Positions 47,457-57,727 of a stretch of 64,000 nucleotides of DNA are shown one piece after another; the first letter of the stretch is position 1, and each line of letters opens with the position of its first letter. Origin of the DNA: Oxalobacteraceae bacterium (GTDB lineage: Bacteria; Pseudomonadota; Gammaproteobacteria; Burkholderiales; Burkholderiaceae_D); the NCBI GenBank assembly GCA_021299035.1, contig JAJTGD010000016.1:55192-119191 (forward strand), in the 5' to 3' direction. Below the pieces are notes generated by a model. The model was given only the letters and a program-made list of their open reading frames with translations, was not told the DNA's origin and ran no database searches. The position numbers were made by a program, and so were the translations under genes.

Positions 47457-47589
47457 GTAGAAAGTCACCGCGGGTGCGCTGTCATAGCCCCTATCGAAGT
47501 TGGCTCAGTGCAAAGCTCACGAGCGACTGACATAAAGGAAATTCCGTCTATCTATATAATCTTCGTTGGTTATCGCTGACCCCGCCGCC

Positions 47590-48864
47590 ATGGACACCAT
47601 CCCCCTGTGGGTACAATTCGTCGCGCTGATCGCGCTCGTTTGTTCCTCAGCTTTTTTTTCAATTTCAGAAACAGCCTTGATGGCGTTGAACCGTCATCGC
47701 ATCAAGCACCTCGCGCGCCGAGGCTCTCGCATGGCGCAGACGACCCTGTGGCTACTGGATCATACTGATCGGATGCTTTCCCTGATTCTGATCGGGAATA
47801 CCCTGATCAATGCGCTGATTACCGCACTTGTAACCTCTATTGCGATCTCGGCCTTCGGCAACAACCAAGAGGTCATCACCATTGCGACAGCAGTCGTCGC
47901 GTTTTTCTTGATTGTATTTGCCGAGATAACACCCAAAGTGATCGGCGCCACCTACCCTGAAAGAATTGCACTACCAGCGTCTTTCCTAATCAAGCCGCTG
48001 ATACTCATTGGTAAACCCGCGATCTGGTTTGTGAACCTCTTCGTGCGCGGCTTACTGTCGCTTCTTCGAATTCGCACCGGGTCGGACGTACGTGACGTGA
48101 GGCTTTCACCGGACGAGTTACGCTCGATGGTTTTAGAAAGCGGCAATTTCATTCCAGTGAAACATCGAAGCATCTTGCTCAATCTGTTTGATCTTGAGCG
48201 GGTCACTGTTGAAGATGTGATGACACCGCGTTCGCAAGTCGAGTCACTTAATTTATCGGTTGCTGTCGATGAGGTAAAGCACCAACTCACAACCTGCTAT
48301 CACAACAAGCTGCTGGTTCATGACGGCGAAATCAATAAAATCGTCGGCATTCTCCACGTGCGTAAGGCGATGGCATTACTTAATCAAGTTGACGAGCTGA
48401 CCGTCGAGCATTTCCGTGAACTACTTACGCCACCTTATTTCATACCACCAGAGACGGATCTATTTACGCAGCTGCAGTATTTTCAAGAGAATCAGGAACG
48501 TCTGGCGGTCATCGTCGATGAGTATGGCGAGGTGCAAGGTCTGGTGACTTTAGACGACATTATTGAAGAGATGGTCGGTGAATTCACCACTTCAACGCCG
48601 GGAGCCACAAGGGCCGACCAATTCGATTGGGATAAAAAAGGGGAATGTCTGCTGGAAGGCTCGATCTCACTGCGTGATATCAATAAGCGCCTCGACCTGA
48701 ATCTACCAATAGATGGGCCAAAAACACTGAATGGTCTTTTGCTCGAGTTACTTCGAGAGATACCCGAGGCTTCGGTCTGCTTGAAGATTTCCGACTGCGT
48801 GATCGAGATCGTTCAAGTACAAGAGCAAGTAATAAAAATGGTGAAGCTTTATAGACCGGGATAA
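47590..48864 (+). CDS. HlyC/CorC (CNNM-CBS) family membrane protein
   Basis: Predicted ion (possibly Mg2+) transport or homeostasis protein of 424 residues. An N-terminal CNNM domain with about four membrane segments (SSAFFSISETALMALNRHRI, LILIGNTLINALITALV, FAEITPKVIGATYPE) precedes a CBS pair (EDVMTPRSQVESLNL, RLAVIVDEYGEVQGLVTLDD) and a C-terminal CorC_HlyC domain (GSISLRDINKRLDLNLP). ATG 47590 is preferred over TTG 47566. The 243 bases after it, up to pilB, hold no recognisable feature. Confidence 0.9.
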   Translation: MDTIPLWVQFVALIALVCSSAFFSISETALMALNRHRIKHLARRGSRMAQTTLWLLDHTDRMLSLILIGNTLINALITALVTSIAISAFGNNQEVITIATAVVAFFLIVFAEITPKVIGATYPERIALPASFLIKPLILIGKPAIWFVNLFVRGLLSLLRIRTGSDVRDVRLSPDELRSMVLESGNFIPVKHRSILLNLFDLERVTVEDVMTPRSQVESLNLSVAVDEVKHQLTTCYHNKLLVHDGEINKIVGILHVRKAMALLNQVDELTVEHFRELLTPPYFIPPETDLFTQLQYFQENQERLAVIVDEYGEVQGLVTLDDIIEEMVGEFTTSTPGATRADQFDWDKKGECLLEGSISLRDINKRLDLNLPIDGPKTLNGLLLELLREIPEASVCLKISDCVIEIVQVQEQVIKMVKLYRPG

Positions 48865-49107
48865 ATTCGAAGACGCTCCAACGGAATACTTGTCAAATTC
48901 ATGAGGATTCCTAACCACTGCCCTAGAGACTCAAAACTTCCCTTCATGCCGCTCTAATTATTTCTGAGACTAATTTGTTGCTTAATAACGTCACAAACCT
49001 GATTAGATGACGGCTAACGCAACAAGAAAAATCTAAGCCCGCTACTAGAATTTCTCTGTCAGTACCAAATTACCGCATCATTCGCACGACTTGTTCGATG
49101 ACGACTC

Positions 49108-50817
49108 ATGCGCCCGACTCCCGTCTCACCCTCTGGTCCTTCCGGTCTGCCGCGCGCGCTGCTGCAAGCGGCCAAACTGAGTCAGCAGCAGATCGATACG
49201 CTCCAACGTGACGCCAGTAACGAACGAATCCCCTTCATCGATCATCTGATTCGTAGCGGCGAGATGGATGCCAAGGCGCTTGCGATGTTTTGCGCTACGC
49301 ACTTTGGGTGTCCTTTACTTGATCTCGACGCGCTCGATATCCAGGCACTACCGAAAAACATTATCGATGACCGTCTAATGCAATCTCAGCGCGTGGTCGT
49401 TCTCGCCAATCGCGCTAATAAAATTTCAGTCGCGCTGGCAGATCCGACACAGACACAAGCGCTTGATCAAGTGAAGTTCCGGACTGGCTTTTCGGTTGAG
49501 CCAGTGGTGGTGTTACTGCCTCAGTTAACTGATTTGATCACGAAGCTATCTCAAAGTGCAGCACAGAATCTGTCGGAATTGATCGGCGATGATCTAGATA
49601 ACGTAGCGTTGGTCGACGATAGGAATCATTCAGACACGTCTGCGAGTGAGATTGATGATGCACCGGTCGTTCGGTTTTTACAAAAAATTCTGACCGATGC
49701 CATCAATCTGGGGGCTTCGGATCTTCACTTCGAGCCGTTCGAAAAGTTTTATCGCATCCGCTTCCGCATTGATGGGGTGTTGCGAGAGATTGCGCAGCCG
49801 CCGCTGGCCATCAAAGAGAAACTCGCCTCGCGTATCAAGGTCATCTCGCGGTTGGATATCTCCGAAAAACGCGTGCCGCAAGATGGGCGCATGAAGCTCT
49901 CCTTATCTGGCACGCGTAGCATTGATTTTCGGGTATCGACACTACCGACGCTGTTCGGTGAAAAAATCGTCATGCGTATTCTCGATGGTAGTCAGGCGCA
50001 ACTCGGCATCGATGCACTCGGCTACGATCCCGATCAAAAAGCGTTGCTGCTTGATGCGATTCACCGCCCCTACGGCATGGCGTTGGTGACTGGCCCTACC
50101 GGCTCGGGCAAAACTGTTTCGCTCTATACCTGCCTGAATATTCTGAACAAACCGGGTATCAATATCGCCACTGCTGAAGACCCGGCAGAAATCAATTTAC
50201 CCGGTATTAACCAAGTCAATATCAACGAGCGCGCTGGCCTGACGTTTCCAGTCGCGCTGCGCGCGTTCCTTCGGCAAGACCCGGATATTGTGATGGTGGG
50301 TGAGATTCGCGATCTCGAGACTGCCGATATCGCGATCAAAGCAGCACAAACCGGCCACATGGTGTTCTCGACCTTACATACCAATGATGCACCCTCGACA
50401 CTGACGCGGCTACTGAACATGGGCGTAGCGCCTTTCAATATCGCGTCTGCCGTCAGTCTGATCACCGCACAGCGCTTAGCGCGACGGCTATGTAGCTGCA
50501 AACAACCCGAGCCGATTGCCGTCGATGCGTTTCTCGCAGCGGGTTTCGCAGAAACCGATCTGAGTGGTTGGACACCCTATCGCGCAGTGGGCTGCGAGCG
50601 CTGCAATGGTAATGGCTACAAGGGCCGAGTGGGTGTGTATCAGGTAATGCCAATATCAGAAGCGATCGAAGCCATCATCCTTGCTCAAGGTACCGCGCTG
50701 GAGATTGAGGCCCAGGCGAAGCGGGAGGGTGTCAGAAGCTTACGGGAGGCAGGACTGATGAAAGTGAAGCAAGGCTTGACCAGTTTGGATGAAATCTTAG
50801 GGTGCACGAATGCCTGA
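49108..50817 (+). CDS. pilB: Type IV pilus assembly ATPase PilB
   Basis: Hexameric motor powering pilus extension, 569 residues. The N-terminal GspE/MshEN-like domain precedes the ATPase with TGPTGSGKTVSLY (Walker A about 329-336), the Asp box AEDPAEINLPGINQVNIN, Walker B PDIVMVGEIRD (about 392-402), the His box HMVFSTLHTNDAPSTL, and a tetracysteine zinc site (CSCKQPE ... CERCNGNGYKGRVGVYQV). Eight-base overlap with pilC. The retraction ATPase PilT is not in the window. Confidence 0.96.
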   Translation: MRPTPVSPSGPSGLPRALLQAAKLSQQQIDTLQRDASNERIPFIDHLIRSGEMDAKALAMFCATHFGCPLLDLDALDIQALPKNIIDDRLMQSQRVVVLANRANKISVALADPTQTQALDQVKFRTGFSVEPVVVLLPQLTDLITKLSQSAAQNLSELIGDDLDNVALVDDRNHSDTSASEIDDAPVVRFLQKILTDAINLGASDLHFEPFEKFYRIRFRIDGVLREIAQPPLAIKEKLASRIKVISRLDISEKRVPQDGRMKLSLSGTRSIDFRVSTLPTLFGEKIVMRILDGSQAQLGIDALGYDPDQKALLLDAIHRPYGMALVTGPTGSGKTVSLYTCLNILNKPGINIATAEDPAEINLPGINQVNINERAGLTFPVALRAFLRQDPDIVMVGEIRDLETADIAIKAAQTGHMVFSTLHTNDAPSTLTRLLNMGVAPFNIASAVSLITAQRLARRLCSCKQPEPIAVDAFLAAGFAETDLSGWTPYRAVGCERCNGNGYKGRVGVYQVMPISEAIEAIILAQGTALEIEAQAKREGVRSLREAGLMKVKQGLTSLDEILGCTNA

Positions 50818-52042
50818 GCTAGCCACCCCAGTTGCTAAAAAATCGCGATCTGCTGAACATACATTTTCCTGGCAAGGTCTTGATCGATTACAACGCACCA
50901 CTAGCGGTGAGATACGCGCTGATAGCGCGCCCGCTGCCAAACTACAGCTACGTCGGCAAGGCATACAGGTCACCACCATCAAGAAAAAACAACTGCCGCG
51001 TTCTCGCAGAATCAGCGAGAAAGATCTCTGCGTATTTACTCGCCAACTGGCCACCATGATGAAAGCCGGTGTGCCTTTGCTGCAGTCTTTCGATATCGTC
51101 GCACGCGGCCATGCCAATCCTGCCGTGTCTCGGCTGCTGCTGGATATTCGTGCGGATGTCGAGACAGGCACCAGTTTGTCGCAAGCCTTCAAACGCTACC
51201 CACAATACTTCGATAAGCTATTTTGCAATTTAGTCAATGCGGGTGAGCAAGCGGGTATTTTGGAAGACTTGCTGGCGCGACTCGCCACCTATAAAGAAAA
51301 AACGCTCGCACTGAAGGGCAAAATCAAGTCGGCTATGTTCTATCCAGCGGCAGTGTTGGCCGTCGCAGTCATTGTGACTGCGGTGATCATGATCTGGGTG
51401 GTGCCGTCCTTCAAGAGCGTGTTCGAGAGCTTTGGCGCAGAGTTACCCATGCCGACTTTATTCGTGATCTGGCTGTCGGATCAATTTGTCAGCTACTGGC
51501 CAGTCGTGTTTGGTGGTACTGCTGTCGGCACGTTTCTGTTTGTCCGTAGCTGGAAAAATTCACCCTCGATGCAGGCGGCTACCGACCGACTACTGTTGCG
51601 GCTACCCGTATTTGGACCGGTGATCATGAAAGCGGTGGTGGCGCGCTGGACCCGCACACTAGCCACCATGTTTGCCGCGGGAATGCCGTTGGTAGAATCG
51701 CTCGATTCAGTCGGCGGCGCGTCAGGTAATGCGGTGTACCATGAGGCGACGCAGAAGATTGCATTGTCAGTGGCCAGCGGCACCTCGCTCGCCATGGCAA
51801 TGCAGCAGGTGCAGGTATTTCCTGCAATGGCAACGCAAATGGCAGCGATCGGTGAAGAATCCGGTTCGCTGGATGAAATGCTGCGTAAAGTCGCGGAATT
51901 CTATGAAGAAGAAGTCGACGCTGCCGTGGCTTCGCTATCGTCGCTGATGGAGCCCATCATCATGGTGTTTCTCGGCGGCTTGATTGGAGGATTAGTCATC
52001 GCCATGTATCTGCCGATTTTCAAGCTGGGCTCGGTAGTCTGA
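50810..52042 (+). CDS. pilC: Type IV pilus inner-membrane platform protein PilC
   Basis: Polytopic platform protein that couples PilB to pilin assembly, 410 residues, GspF family. Two tandem GspF domains (FTRQLATMMKAGVPLLQSFD and RTLATMFAAGMPLVESLDSV) with three membrane helices (VLAVAVIVTAVIMIWVVPSF the first) and the end GGLIGGLVIAMYLPIFKLGSVV. ATG overlaps the pilB stop; its own stop overlaps the pilD start by one base. Confidence 0.96.
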   Translation: MPELATPVAKKSRSAEHTFSWQGLDRLQRTTSGEIRADSAPAAKLQLRRQGIQVTTIKKKQLPRSRRISEKDLCVFTRQLATMMKAGVPLLQSFDIVARGHANPAVSRLLLDIRADVETGTSLSQAFKRYPQYFDKLFCNLVNAGEQAGILEDLLARLATYKEKTLALKGKIKSAMFYPAAVLAVAVIVTAVIMIWVVPSFKSVFESFGAELPMPTLFVIWLSDQFVSYWPVVFGGTAVGTFLFVRSWKNSPSMQAATDRLLLRLPVFGPVIMKAVVARWTRTLATMFAAGMPLVESLDSVGGASGNAVYHEATQKIALSVASGTSLAMAMQQVQVFPAMATQMAAIGEESGSLDEMLRKVAEFYEEEVDAAVASLSSLMEPIIMVFLGGLIGGLVIAMYLPIFKLGSVV

Positions 52043-52920
52043 TGCAGACGCTGCTTGCAGCGCTGATTGATGCGCCACCCGGTATTGCAATCACCACGAT
52101 CAGCTGGATGCTGATCGGCTTGGTGGTGGGCAGTTTTTTGAATGTCGTCATTCATCGCATACCGGTGATGCTCCAACGCGAGACTGATAACTTCATCGCG
52201 ATCGAGCGCGACGAGCCGGAACCTCACAGCGGTCATTACAACTTGCTGTTCCCGCGCTCGGCCTGCCCGGCCTGCGGCCACACACTCACCGCTGCCGAGA
52301 ATATTCCGCTATTCAGTTGGGTCTGGCTGCGCGGCCGTTGCCGCTACTGCCGCGCCCCCATCTCGCCGCGCTATCCCTTAGTCGAGTTGTTGGCGGCACT
52401 GCTGTCGGGCTTGGTGATCTGGCGTCTGGGCAGCGACGTGAATGGATTAGGCGCCTTGCTGCTAGTCTGGACCATGCTCGCACTGGCGTTTATAGATCTT
52501 GACACCCAATTCCTGCCGGATGATCTCACCCTGCCGCTGCTATGGGTTGGCTTGTTATTCAACCTATCCGGCATCTTCACGCCACTACCGGATGCAGTGA
52601 TCGGTGCTGCTTTAGGTTATCTGCTGCTGTGGCTGGTGTATTGGGGCTACCGACTGGCCACCGGCAAGGAAGGCATGGGCTATGGCGACTTCAAATTACT
52701 CGCTGCACTCGGTGCCTGGCTAGGCTGGACCATGCTGCCGTTGATCGTGCTGCTCTCTTCTGCAGTCGGCGCGTTGGTGGGACTCATGCTGATTCTGCTG
52801 CGCGGCCATCAGCGCGATAAGCCGATCCCGTTTGGTCCCTTCCTTGCACTAGCAGGCTTAGTGGCACTGCTCTATGGTCAGGACATCATGGCGCTTTGGA
52901 TCAACGCGAGCCATTCATGA
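52042..52920 (+). CDS. pilD: Type IV prepilin leader peptidase/N-methyltransferase PilD
   Basis: Cleaves and N-methylates prepilins at the inner membrane, 292 residues. Cytoplasmic loop with two CxxC pairs ([35 protein letters not shown]). Catalytic Asp residues in [13 protein letters not shown] and [16 protein letters not shown]. Seven to eight membrane helices. It overlaps coaE by 4 bases (ATGA). Confidence 0.96.
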   Translation: MQTLLAALIDAPPGIAITTISWMLIGLVVGSFLNVVIHRIPVMLQRETDNFIAIERDEPEPHSGHYNLLFPRSACPACGHTLTAAENIPLFSWVWLRGRCRYCRAPISPRYPLVELLAALLSGLVIWRLGSDVNGLGALLLVWTMLALAFIDLDTQFLPDDLTLPLLWVGLLFNLSGIFTPLPDAVIGAALGYLLLWLVYWGYRLATGKEGMGYGDFKLLAALGAWLGWTMLPLIVLLSSAVGALVGLMLILLRGHQRDKPIPFGPFLALAGLVALLYGQDIMALWINASHS

Positions 52921-53546
52921 CCATCAACATGTTGTCAGTCGGGCTGACGGGCGGCATCGGCAGTGGCAAGTCGCTGGTGGCAGATTTGTTTGCTGCGCAG
53001 GGTGCCGCCGTGATCGATACCGATCAGATCGCGCATCAACTCACTGCGGCGGGCGGCTTGGCGATGCCATTGATCCGGCAGAGCTTTGGTGATGCATTTT
53101 TAACAACCGAGGGTGCGCTCGACCGAACACGCATGCGCGAGCGTGTGTTCACCGATGCTGCAGCGCGGCAGCAACTTGAAAAAATCCTGCACCCCCTGAT
53201 CGCACAAGAAACCGAGACAGCAGCGCAGCGCAGTGAGGGCGCTTACCTGGTGTTCGTGGTGCCTTTACTTGTCGAATCAGGACGTTGGGTCGACCGCGTT
53301 GACCGCGTGCTGGTGGTTGACTGCCCGGAGGCTATGCAAATTGAGCGGGTACAGGCGCGGAATCAGTTTTCAGTTGCACAAGTCGAAGCCATCATGGCGA
53401 CGCAGGTGCAGCGCAGCGAAAGGCTGGCAGTAGCGCATGACGTGATTGTCAATGACGGTCCGCGCGAGGCGGTCGCCGCCGCTGTAGAACGGCTGCACCG
53501 CGAATATCTGGCGCTGGCAGCAAAAAAACGCGCGGGAGGTTTGTAA
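52917..53546 (+). CDS. coaE: Dephospho-CoA kinase
   Basis: Last step of coenzyme A synthesis, 209 residues from ATG 52917 (overlapping pilD); ATG 52929 is an alternative start. P-loop [35 protein letters not shown] and [13 protein letters not shown] are typical. The pilD-coaE-zapD-yacG order is widespread in beta- and gammaproteobacteria. Confidence 0.95.
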   Translation: MTINMLSVGLTGGIGSGKSLVADLFAAQGAAVIDTDQIAHQLTAAGGLAMPLIRQSFGDAFLTTEGALDRTRMRERVFTDAAARQQLEKILHPLIAQETETAAQRSEGAYLVFVVPLLVESGRWVDRVDRVLVVDCPEAMQIERVQARNQFSVAQVEAIMATQVQRSERLAVAHDVIVNDGPREAVAAAVERLHREYLALAAKKRAGGL

Positions 53547-53606
53547 TTTCTCGCTGCTTCAGTCAGAATCTGTGAAAATTTTCTGGCTAATCCTCGGGGA
53601 AATTCC

Positions 53607-54362
53607 TTGACCGTATACGAATACCCTTTCAACGAGCGTATTCGCACGCTACTTCGGCTTGAGGACCTGTACGAGAAGTTCAGTTTCTTCATTCAGCACG
53701 ACCACCCATTACAGCATCATGTTGCGCTCGCGACGATTTACGAGATGCTGGAAGTTTCCGGGCGGGCCGATCTGAAATCCGATTTACTGCAAGAACTCGA
53801 ACGTCAAAAGCAGGCCTTGCTCGGCTTTAAGGCTAATCCGAATGTCGAGGCCTCTCGACTGGATGCCATTCTGTCCGACATCGAAAAAACCAGCGCTGCA
53901 TTGCTCGGGCTGCAAGGTAGAACCGGGCAGCATATTCGCGAAAATGAATGGCTGATGAGTATTCGCGGCCGCACTATTATTCCCGGTGGCGCTTGCGAGT
54001 TTGATCTTCCGTCTTATCACGCGTGGCAGTCACAACCTGCCGAGCAACGCCGTAGCGACATCATGGGCTGGTTCGGACCACTCGAGCCGCTCTTCTCTGC
54101 GATCAATATCGTGTTGCGCTTACTGCGTGAATCAGGGCGCGCCACACAGATTATGGCGATCTCCGGCAGCTTTCAGCAGATGCTGCAAGGCCGCACGTAT
54201 CAAATGCTGCGGGTTCATATCGATGAGAAGCTCGGTGCGATTCCCGAGATCTCAGCGAATAAATATGTCTTGTGGATACGCTTCACCACGCAGGGCGGCG
54301 ATATGAAGCCAAAACCTTTCGAGGGCGATGTGCCGTTTGATCTGACACTCTGTAATTTCTGA
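53607..54362 (+). CDS. zapD: Cell division protein ZapD
   Basis: FtsZ-bundling protein, 251 residues, mostly helical. Characteristic N-terminus [18 protein letters not shown], then [20 protein letters not shown], and a beta-strand-rich end ([21 protein letters not shown]). TTG start with GGGGA about seven bases upstream. Its partner FtsZ is encoded at 62744. Confidence 0.94.
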   Translation: MTVYEYPFNERIRTLLRLEDLYEKFSFFIQHDHPLQHHVALATIYEMLEVSGRADLKSDLLQELERQKQALLGFKANPNVEASRLDAILSDIEKTSAALLGLQGRTGQHIRENEWLMSIRGRTIIPGGACEFDLPSYHAWQSQPAEQRRSDIMGWFGPLEPLFSAINIVLRLLRESGRATQIMAISGSFQQMLQGRTYQMLRVHIDEKLGAIPEISANKYVLWIRFTTQGGDMKPKPFEGDVPFDLTLCNF

Positions 54363-54375
54363 TGGCCCTTGACTG

Positions 54376-54561
54376 ATGGTCGCTGTCGTTGATTGTCCTA
54401 CCTGCAGCACCAAGGTCGAGTGGCGTGCCGAAAACGCTTATCGACCTTTCTGCTCTGCGCGCTGCAAGCAAATTGATCTCGGGGCATGGGCCGAAGAGAA
54501 ATACAAAATCCCGGGTGCCTCACCGGAAGAAGAACAAGAACCTGACGGCCCTTCGCACTGA
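54376..54561 (+). CDS. yacG: DNA gyrase inhibitor/zinc-binding protein YacG
   Basis: 61 residues. Four-Cys zinc site [10 protein letters not shown] and [14 protein letters not shown], followed by EEKYKIPG and an acidic tail. YacG relatives bind GyrB and inhibit gyrase in E. coli. It lies 13 bases after zapD and converges on mutT six bases away. Confidence 0.94.
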   Translation: MVAVVDCPTCSTKVEWRAENAYRPFCSARCKQIDLGAWAEEKYKIPGASPEEEQEPDGPSH

Positions 54562-54567
54562 GCTGCT

Positions 54568-54990
54568 TTAGCGCTCGGCCCTGCTTTCCGCAAACCGCAG
54601 CTGATCCAACCACACCAATAAGGGAATGGTCGCCGGCAGAATCGGCTCGAGTTGCATTTGCCCTTGCCATGCGAGCTGCTGCCCCTCCAGCGCATGCGGC
54701 TCGCCCTGCCATTCACGGCTAATGAAGAAATGTAGGCGCACATGGGCGTGCGGATAAACATGTTCAACGCCACACCATGGATCGGCGGAGATAATGCGAA
54801 CACCAATCTCCTCAGCGAATTCGCGTTTCAAAGCGTCAAGTACTGCCTCACCGGCTTCGACTTTACCGCCCGGGAATTCCCAATAACCGGCATACGGTTT
54901 ACCTTCGGGACGAGAGCCGAGGAGCACATCGCCGTTCGGCTTCATCAGAATGCCCACTGCAACATCGATGGGTGGCGTAGTGTCACTCAT
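54568..54990 (-). CDS. mutT: MutT-type Nudix hydrolase (8-oxo-dGTP diphosphatase)
   Basis: Cleans oxidised dGTP from the nucleotide pool, 140 residues. The Nudix box is intact (GGKVEAGEAVLDALKREF, then AEEIGV). YAGYWEFPGGK before it and HVRLHFFISREW after it are MutT-like. No thiamine-phosphate synthase-like domain is fused, unlike some homologues. Confidence 0.92.
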   Translation of the reverse strand: MSDTTPPIDVAVGILMKPNGDVLLGSRPEGKPYAGYWEFPGGKVEAGEAVLDALKREFAEEIGVRIISADPWCGVEHVYPHAHVRLHFFISREWQGEPHALEGQQLAWQGQMQLEPILPATIPLLVWLDQLRFAESRAER

Positions 54991-55063
54991 GGAAAATGAT
55001 TAAGCAGAGGTAGGTAAGCTTGCCGATGATTGTGGGGCATCACGCGGGCCTGTCGACCGCACA

Positions 55064-55933
55064 TCAGACCGCGTGCTTACCCGCCCAGTCGCGCGCAAAC
55101 TGCCACGCCACCCGGCCGGAACGCGAACCACGTTGCAGCGCCCAGCGCAGCGCCTCGGGTTCTGCTTGTGCCCAATGCGCATCTGGCACACCAAAATGCT
55201 TCAGCCAGTGACGCACGATGTCGAGATAATCATCCTGGCGGAAGGGATAAAAAGATAACCACACACCGAAGCGCTCCGAGAGCGAAATCTTCTCCTCAAC
55301 GGTTTCGCCCGGATGCAAATCGCCATCATCAACATGGCGATACGTCTCGTTGTCGGAAAACTTTTCTGGTAGCAGATGACGGCGATTCGAGGTCGCGTAA
55401 ATCAGTACGTTATCGGACGATGCGGCAACACTACCGTCGAGCACCACCTTCAAAGCCTTGTAGCCACCCTCACCCTCTTCGAAGGATAGATCGTCACAAA
55501 AAATCACAAACCGCTCAGGTCGCTCGGCGATCAGGTCGACGATATCCGGCAAATCAACCAAGTGCTCCTTATCGACTTCAATCAGCCGCAGACCTTGCGC
55601 GGCAAACTGCGCAAGGCAAGCTTTGATTAGCGAGGACTTACCGGTACCGCGCGCACCTGTGAGCAGTACATTGTTGGCTGGCTTACCGGTGACGAACTGA
55701 CGCGTGTTTTGTTCAATCGCTTCTTTTTGCTGGCTGATATTGTGCAGATCATCAAACCGAATCTCGGATACCAGCTTTACCGGTTGCACATAACCACGGC
55801 CATCACGCCGTACCCGCCAGCGAAAAGCATGCGAAGCGTGCCAATCCACCTCGGCCATGGGCGAGGGCAGTAGCGGTTCAAGTCGCGCCAAAACCGCTTC
55901 AGCGCGGAGTAGGAGTTGTTCGAGTTCTTTCAT
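55064..55933 (-). CDS. DUF815 family AAA ATPase
   Basis: 289 residues. P-loop LLTGARGTGKSSLIKA (about 90-105), Walker B-like FVIFCDDLSFEEGE, and ATSNRRHLLPE as sensor-like motif. DUF815 proteins resemble the DnaA/IstB-type AAA+ fold; the cellular role is not established. It lies next to mutT as in other Burkholderiales. Preceded by a 396-base repeat-filled gap. Confidence 0.88.
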   Translation of the reverse strand: MKELEQLLLRAEAVLARLEPLLPSPMAEVDWHASHAFRWRVRRDGRGYVQPVKLVSEIRFDDLHNISQQKEAIEQNTRQFVTGKPANNVLLTGARGTGKSSLIKACLAQFAAQGLRLIEVDKEHLVDLPDIVDLIAERPERFVIFCDDLSFEEGEGGYKALKVVLDGSVAASSDNVLIYATSNRRHLLPEKFSDNETYRHVDDGDLHPGETVEEKISLSERFGVWLSFYPFRQDDYLDIVRHWLKHFGVPDAHWAQAEPEALRWALQRGSRSGRVAWQFARDWAGKHAV

Positions 55934-55982
55934 TTTTAGAGATATGTGCCCGATATCGAGTCTGCAGAATACTTGATTTGTA

Positions 55983-56009
55983 CTGGATCCCGGCCTTCGC
56001 CGGGATGAC
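55983..56009 (+). repeat. Dispersed palindromic repeat, copy 1
   Basis: 27 bases, CTGGATC then CCGGCCTTCGCCGG then GATGAC. Frequent intergenic repeat type in proteobacteria whose translation gives WIPAFAGMT-like peptides. Forms the left end of the repeat-filled gap 55934-56329. Confidence 0.85.
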
Positions 56010-56093
56010 CCGCTTTAGAGCGTTGCACTGAAAATCGAGCACGCAGGATACTTGATTCGCGCTGAATTCCCGCTTCCGCCAGGAGGACGTAGT

Positions 56094-56229
56094 TTGGAGC
56101 ATCGGACTGAAAATCGTGCGGAATCCTAGCTTCCGTCGATAAGACTCCGGTTGGAGCATCGGACCGAAAATCGTACTGAATCCTAGCTTCCGTCGAGAAG
56201 ACTCCGTTTGGAGCACCGGACTGAAAATC
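56094..56229. repeat. 57-bp tandem repeat array, decayed
   Basis: Units begin at 56094, 56151 and 56208, exactly 57 bases apart (the third runs into repeat copy 2). Each starts TTGGAGCA(T/C)CGGAC(T/C)GAAA and carries GAATCCTAGCTTCCGTCGA, a degenerate form of the dispersed palindrome. A still more degenerate unit precedes them (TTAGAGCGTTGCACTGAAAA near 56014). No gene is supported in 55934-56329. Confidence 0.88.
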
Positions 56230-56256
56230 GTCATCCCGGCGAAGGCCGGGATCCAG
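56230..56256 (-). repeat. Dispersed palindromic repeat, copy 2 (inverted)
   Basis: Inverted copy of the 27-base element: GTCATC, CCGGCGAAGGCCGG, GATCCAG. With copy 1 it brackets the 57-bp array as a 274-base inverted pair. Confidence 0.85.
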
Positions 56257-56329
56257 AAAACCTTCGAAGACAGTACACGATGCACGGGAGGCTACAGCCA
56301 ACACCGCCAGCGGCATTTTGAGAAGGAGT

Positions 56330-57568
56330 CTAAGAGCGGTAGTCGGCGTTAATAGAGACATAATCGTGTGACAAGTCACACGTCCATACCGTCGCCGAGG
56401 CATCACCGCGCCCGAGCGTCACTTTCACCGTAATCTCGGACTGCTTCATCACACGCTGCCCGTCCGCTTCCTGATAATCCGGATGACGGCCGCCCTGCTT
56501 CGCTACCCAGACGTCGTCGAGGTATAAATCAATCTTGCTGACATCAAGATCTTCAACGCCTGCATAACCAATCGCCGCCAGAATGCGTCCGAGGTTTGGA
56601 TCCGAGGCAAAGAAAGCGGTTTTCACCAGCGGCGAATGGCCGATGGCATAGGCAATTTTTCGGCACTCTGCTTCGTTGCGTCCTTGCTCTATATGCAGTG
56701 TGATGAACTTGGTCGCGCCTTCACCATCGCGCACAATCAACTGCGCCAATTCCTGCGCTAGCCAGATCACTGCCGCAGTCAGCGCTTGGTACTCATCCGA
56801 AGCTTGCTCTTTAACCTCCAACTCACCGGCACCGGTGGCAATCAGCATAAAGGCGTCATTGGTCGAGGTGTCACCATCAATGGTGATGCAGTTGAACGAA
56901 GCATCCGCTGTCTCTTTCACCATCGTTTCCAGCAGTGCTTGCGGCACTTTGGCGTCGCAGGCGATGAAACCCAGCATCGTCGCCATATTGGGGCGGATCA
57001 TCCCAGCGCCTTTGGAGATGCCGGTCAGGGTGACCTTCTTGCCGGAAATCGTTACCGTACGCGATGCCGCTTTCGGCAAGGTATCGGTAGTCATGATGGC
57101 TTGCGCAGCGCCGTACCAATTGCTCTCACCAAGATTGGCGATGGCCTGCGGCAGTCCTGCGACCACTTTATCGACGGGCAGCGGTTCCAGAATCACACCG
57201 GTTGAAAACGGCAGCACCTGCGAAGCCTCTACACCCAGCAGTTTACCGAGCGCGTCGCACGTTGCTTGCGCATTGGCGAGCCCCGCTGCTCCAGTGCCGG
57301 CATTGGCATTGCCAGTGTTGATGACCAGTACCGAAATGGGTTTACCCGATGCCTTGGCCTGATCGATGTGCGCCTTGGCCAGTTGAACTGGCGCGGCGCA
57401 AAAACGGTTGGTCGTGAACACACCGGCAACGGTCGCGCTTGCTGCCAGCTTCATCACCAACAGATCTTTACGATTCGGCTTCTTAATGCCTGCTTCTGCG
57501 TAACCCAGCGTGATACCGGGAACTGGCTTTAGCTTGGCGGGTGTGACGAGCGGGAAATTAACAGCCAT
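56330..57568 (-). CDS. argJ: Bifunctional ornithine acetyltransferase/N-acetylglutamate synthase
   Basis: Cyclic arginine pathway enzyme, 412 residues, autocleaved into alpha and beta chains before the Thr of [15 protein letters not shown]. Other features: [50 protein letters not shown] and the C-terminus VSINADYRS. All complete. The upstream gap to secA (57569-57794, 226 bases) holds a second inverted repeat pair. Confidence 0.97.
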   Translation of the reverse strand: MAVNFPLVTPAKLKPVPGITLGYAEAGIKKPNRKDLLVMKLAASATVAGVFTTNRFCAAPVQLAKAHIDQAKASGKPISVLVINTGNANAGTGAAGLANAQATCDALGKLLGVEASQVLPFSTGVILEPLPVDKVVAGLPQAIANLGESNWYGAAQAIMTTDTLPKAASRTVTISGKKVTLTGISKGAGMIRPNMATMLGFIACDAKVPQALLETMVKETADASFNCITIDGDTSTNDAFMLIATGAGELEVKEQASDEYQALTAAVIWLAQELAQLIVRDGEGATKFITLHIEQGRNEAECRKIAYAIGHSPLVKTAFFASDPNLGRILAAIGYAGVEDLDVSKIDLYLDDVWVAKQGGRHPDYQEADGQRVMKQSEITVKVTLGRGDASATVWTCDLSHDYVSINADYRS

Positions 57569-57619
57569 AAGTATCTCTACAATTCCTTTGAGTGCGTATT
57601 CCTGAATTTAGCAATCAAA

Positions 57620-57646
57620 CTGGATCCCGACCTACGCCGGGATGAC
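57620..57646 (+). repeat. Dispersed palindromic repeat, copy 3
   Basis: CTGGATC, CCGACCTACGCCGG, GATGAC, one arm slightly diverged. Lies 52 bases upstream of argJ. Confidence 0.8.
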
Positions 57647-57727
57647 GTTTGAAAAGCCAGCTGACTTGCAAGTCACCATCGCAAAGCGGGCCGATGACAC
57701 ATGACACGCCGGCAGCCCTAAAACGGG

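Noticed and set aside
55899..56285. Minus-strand ORF of 128 codons with WIPAFAGMT and repeated LQTESSRRK-like blocks
   Set aside because: It is the translation of the dispersed palindrome and the 57-bp array; this peptide is a well-known artefact of such repeats.
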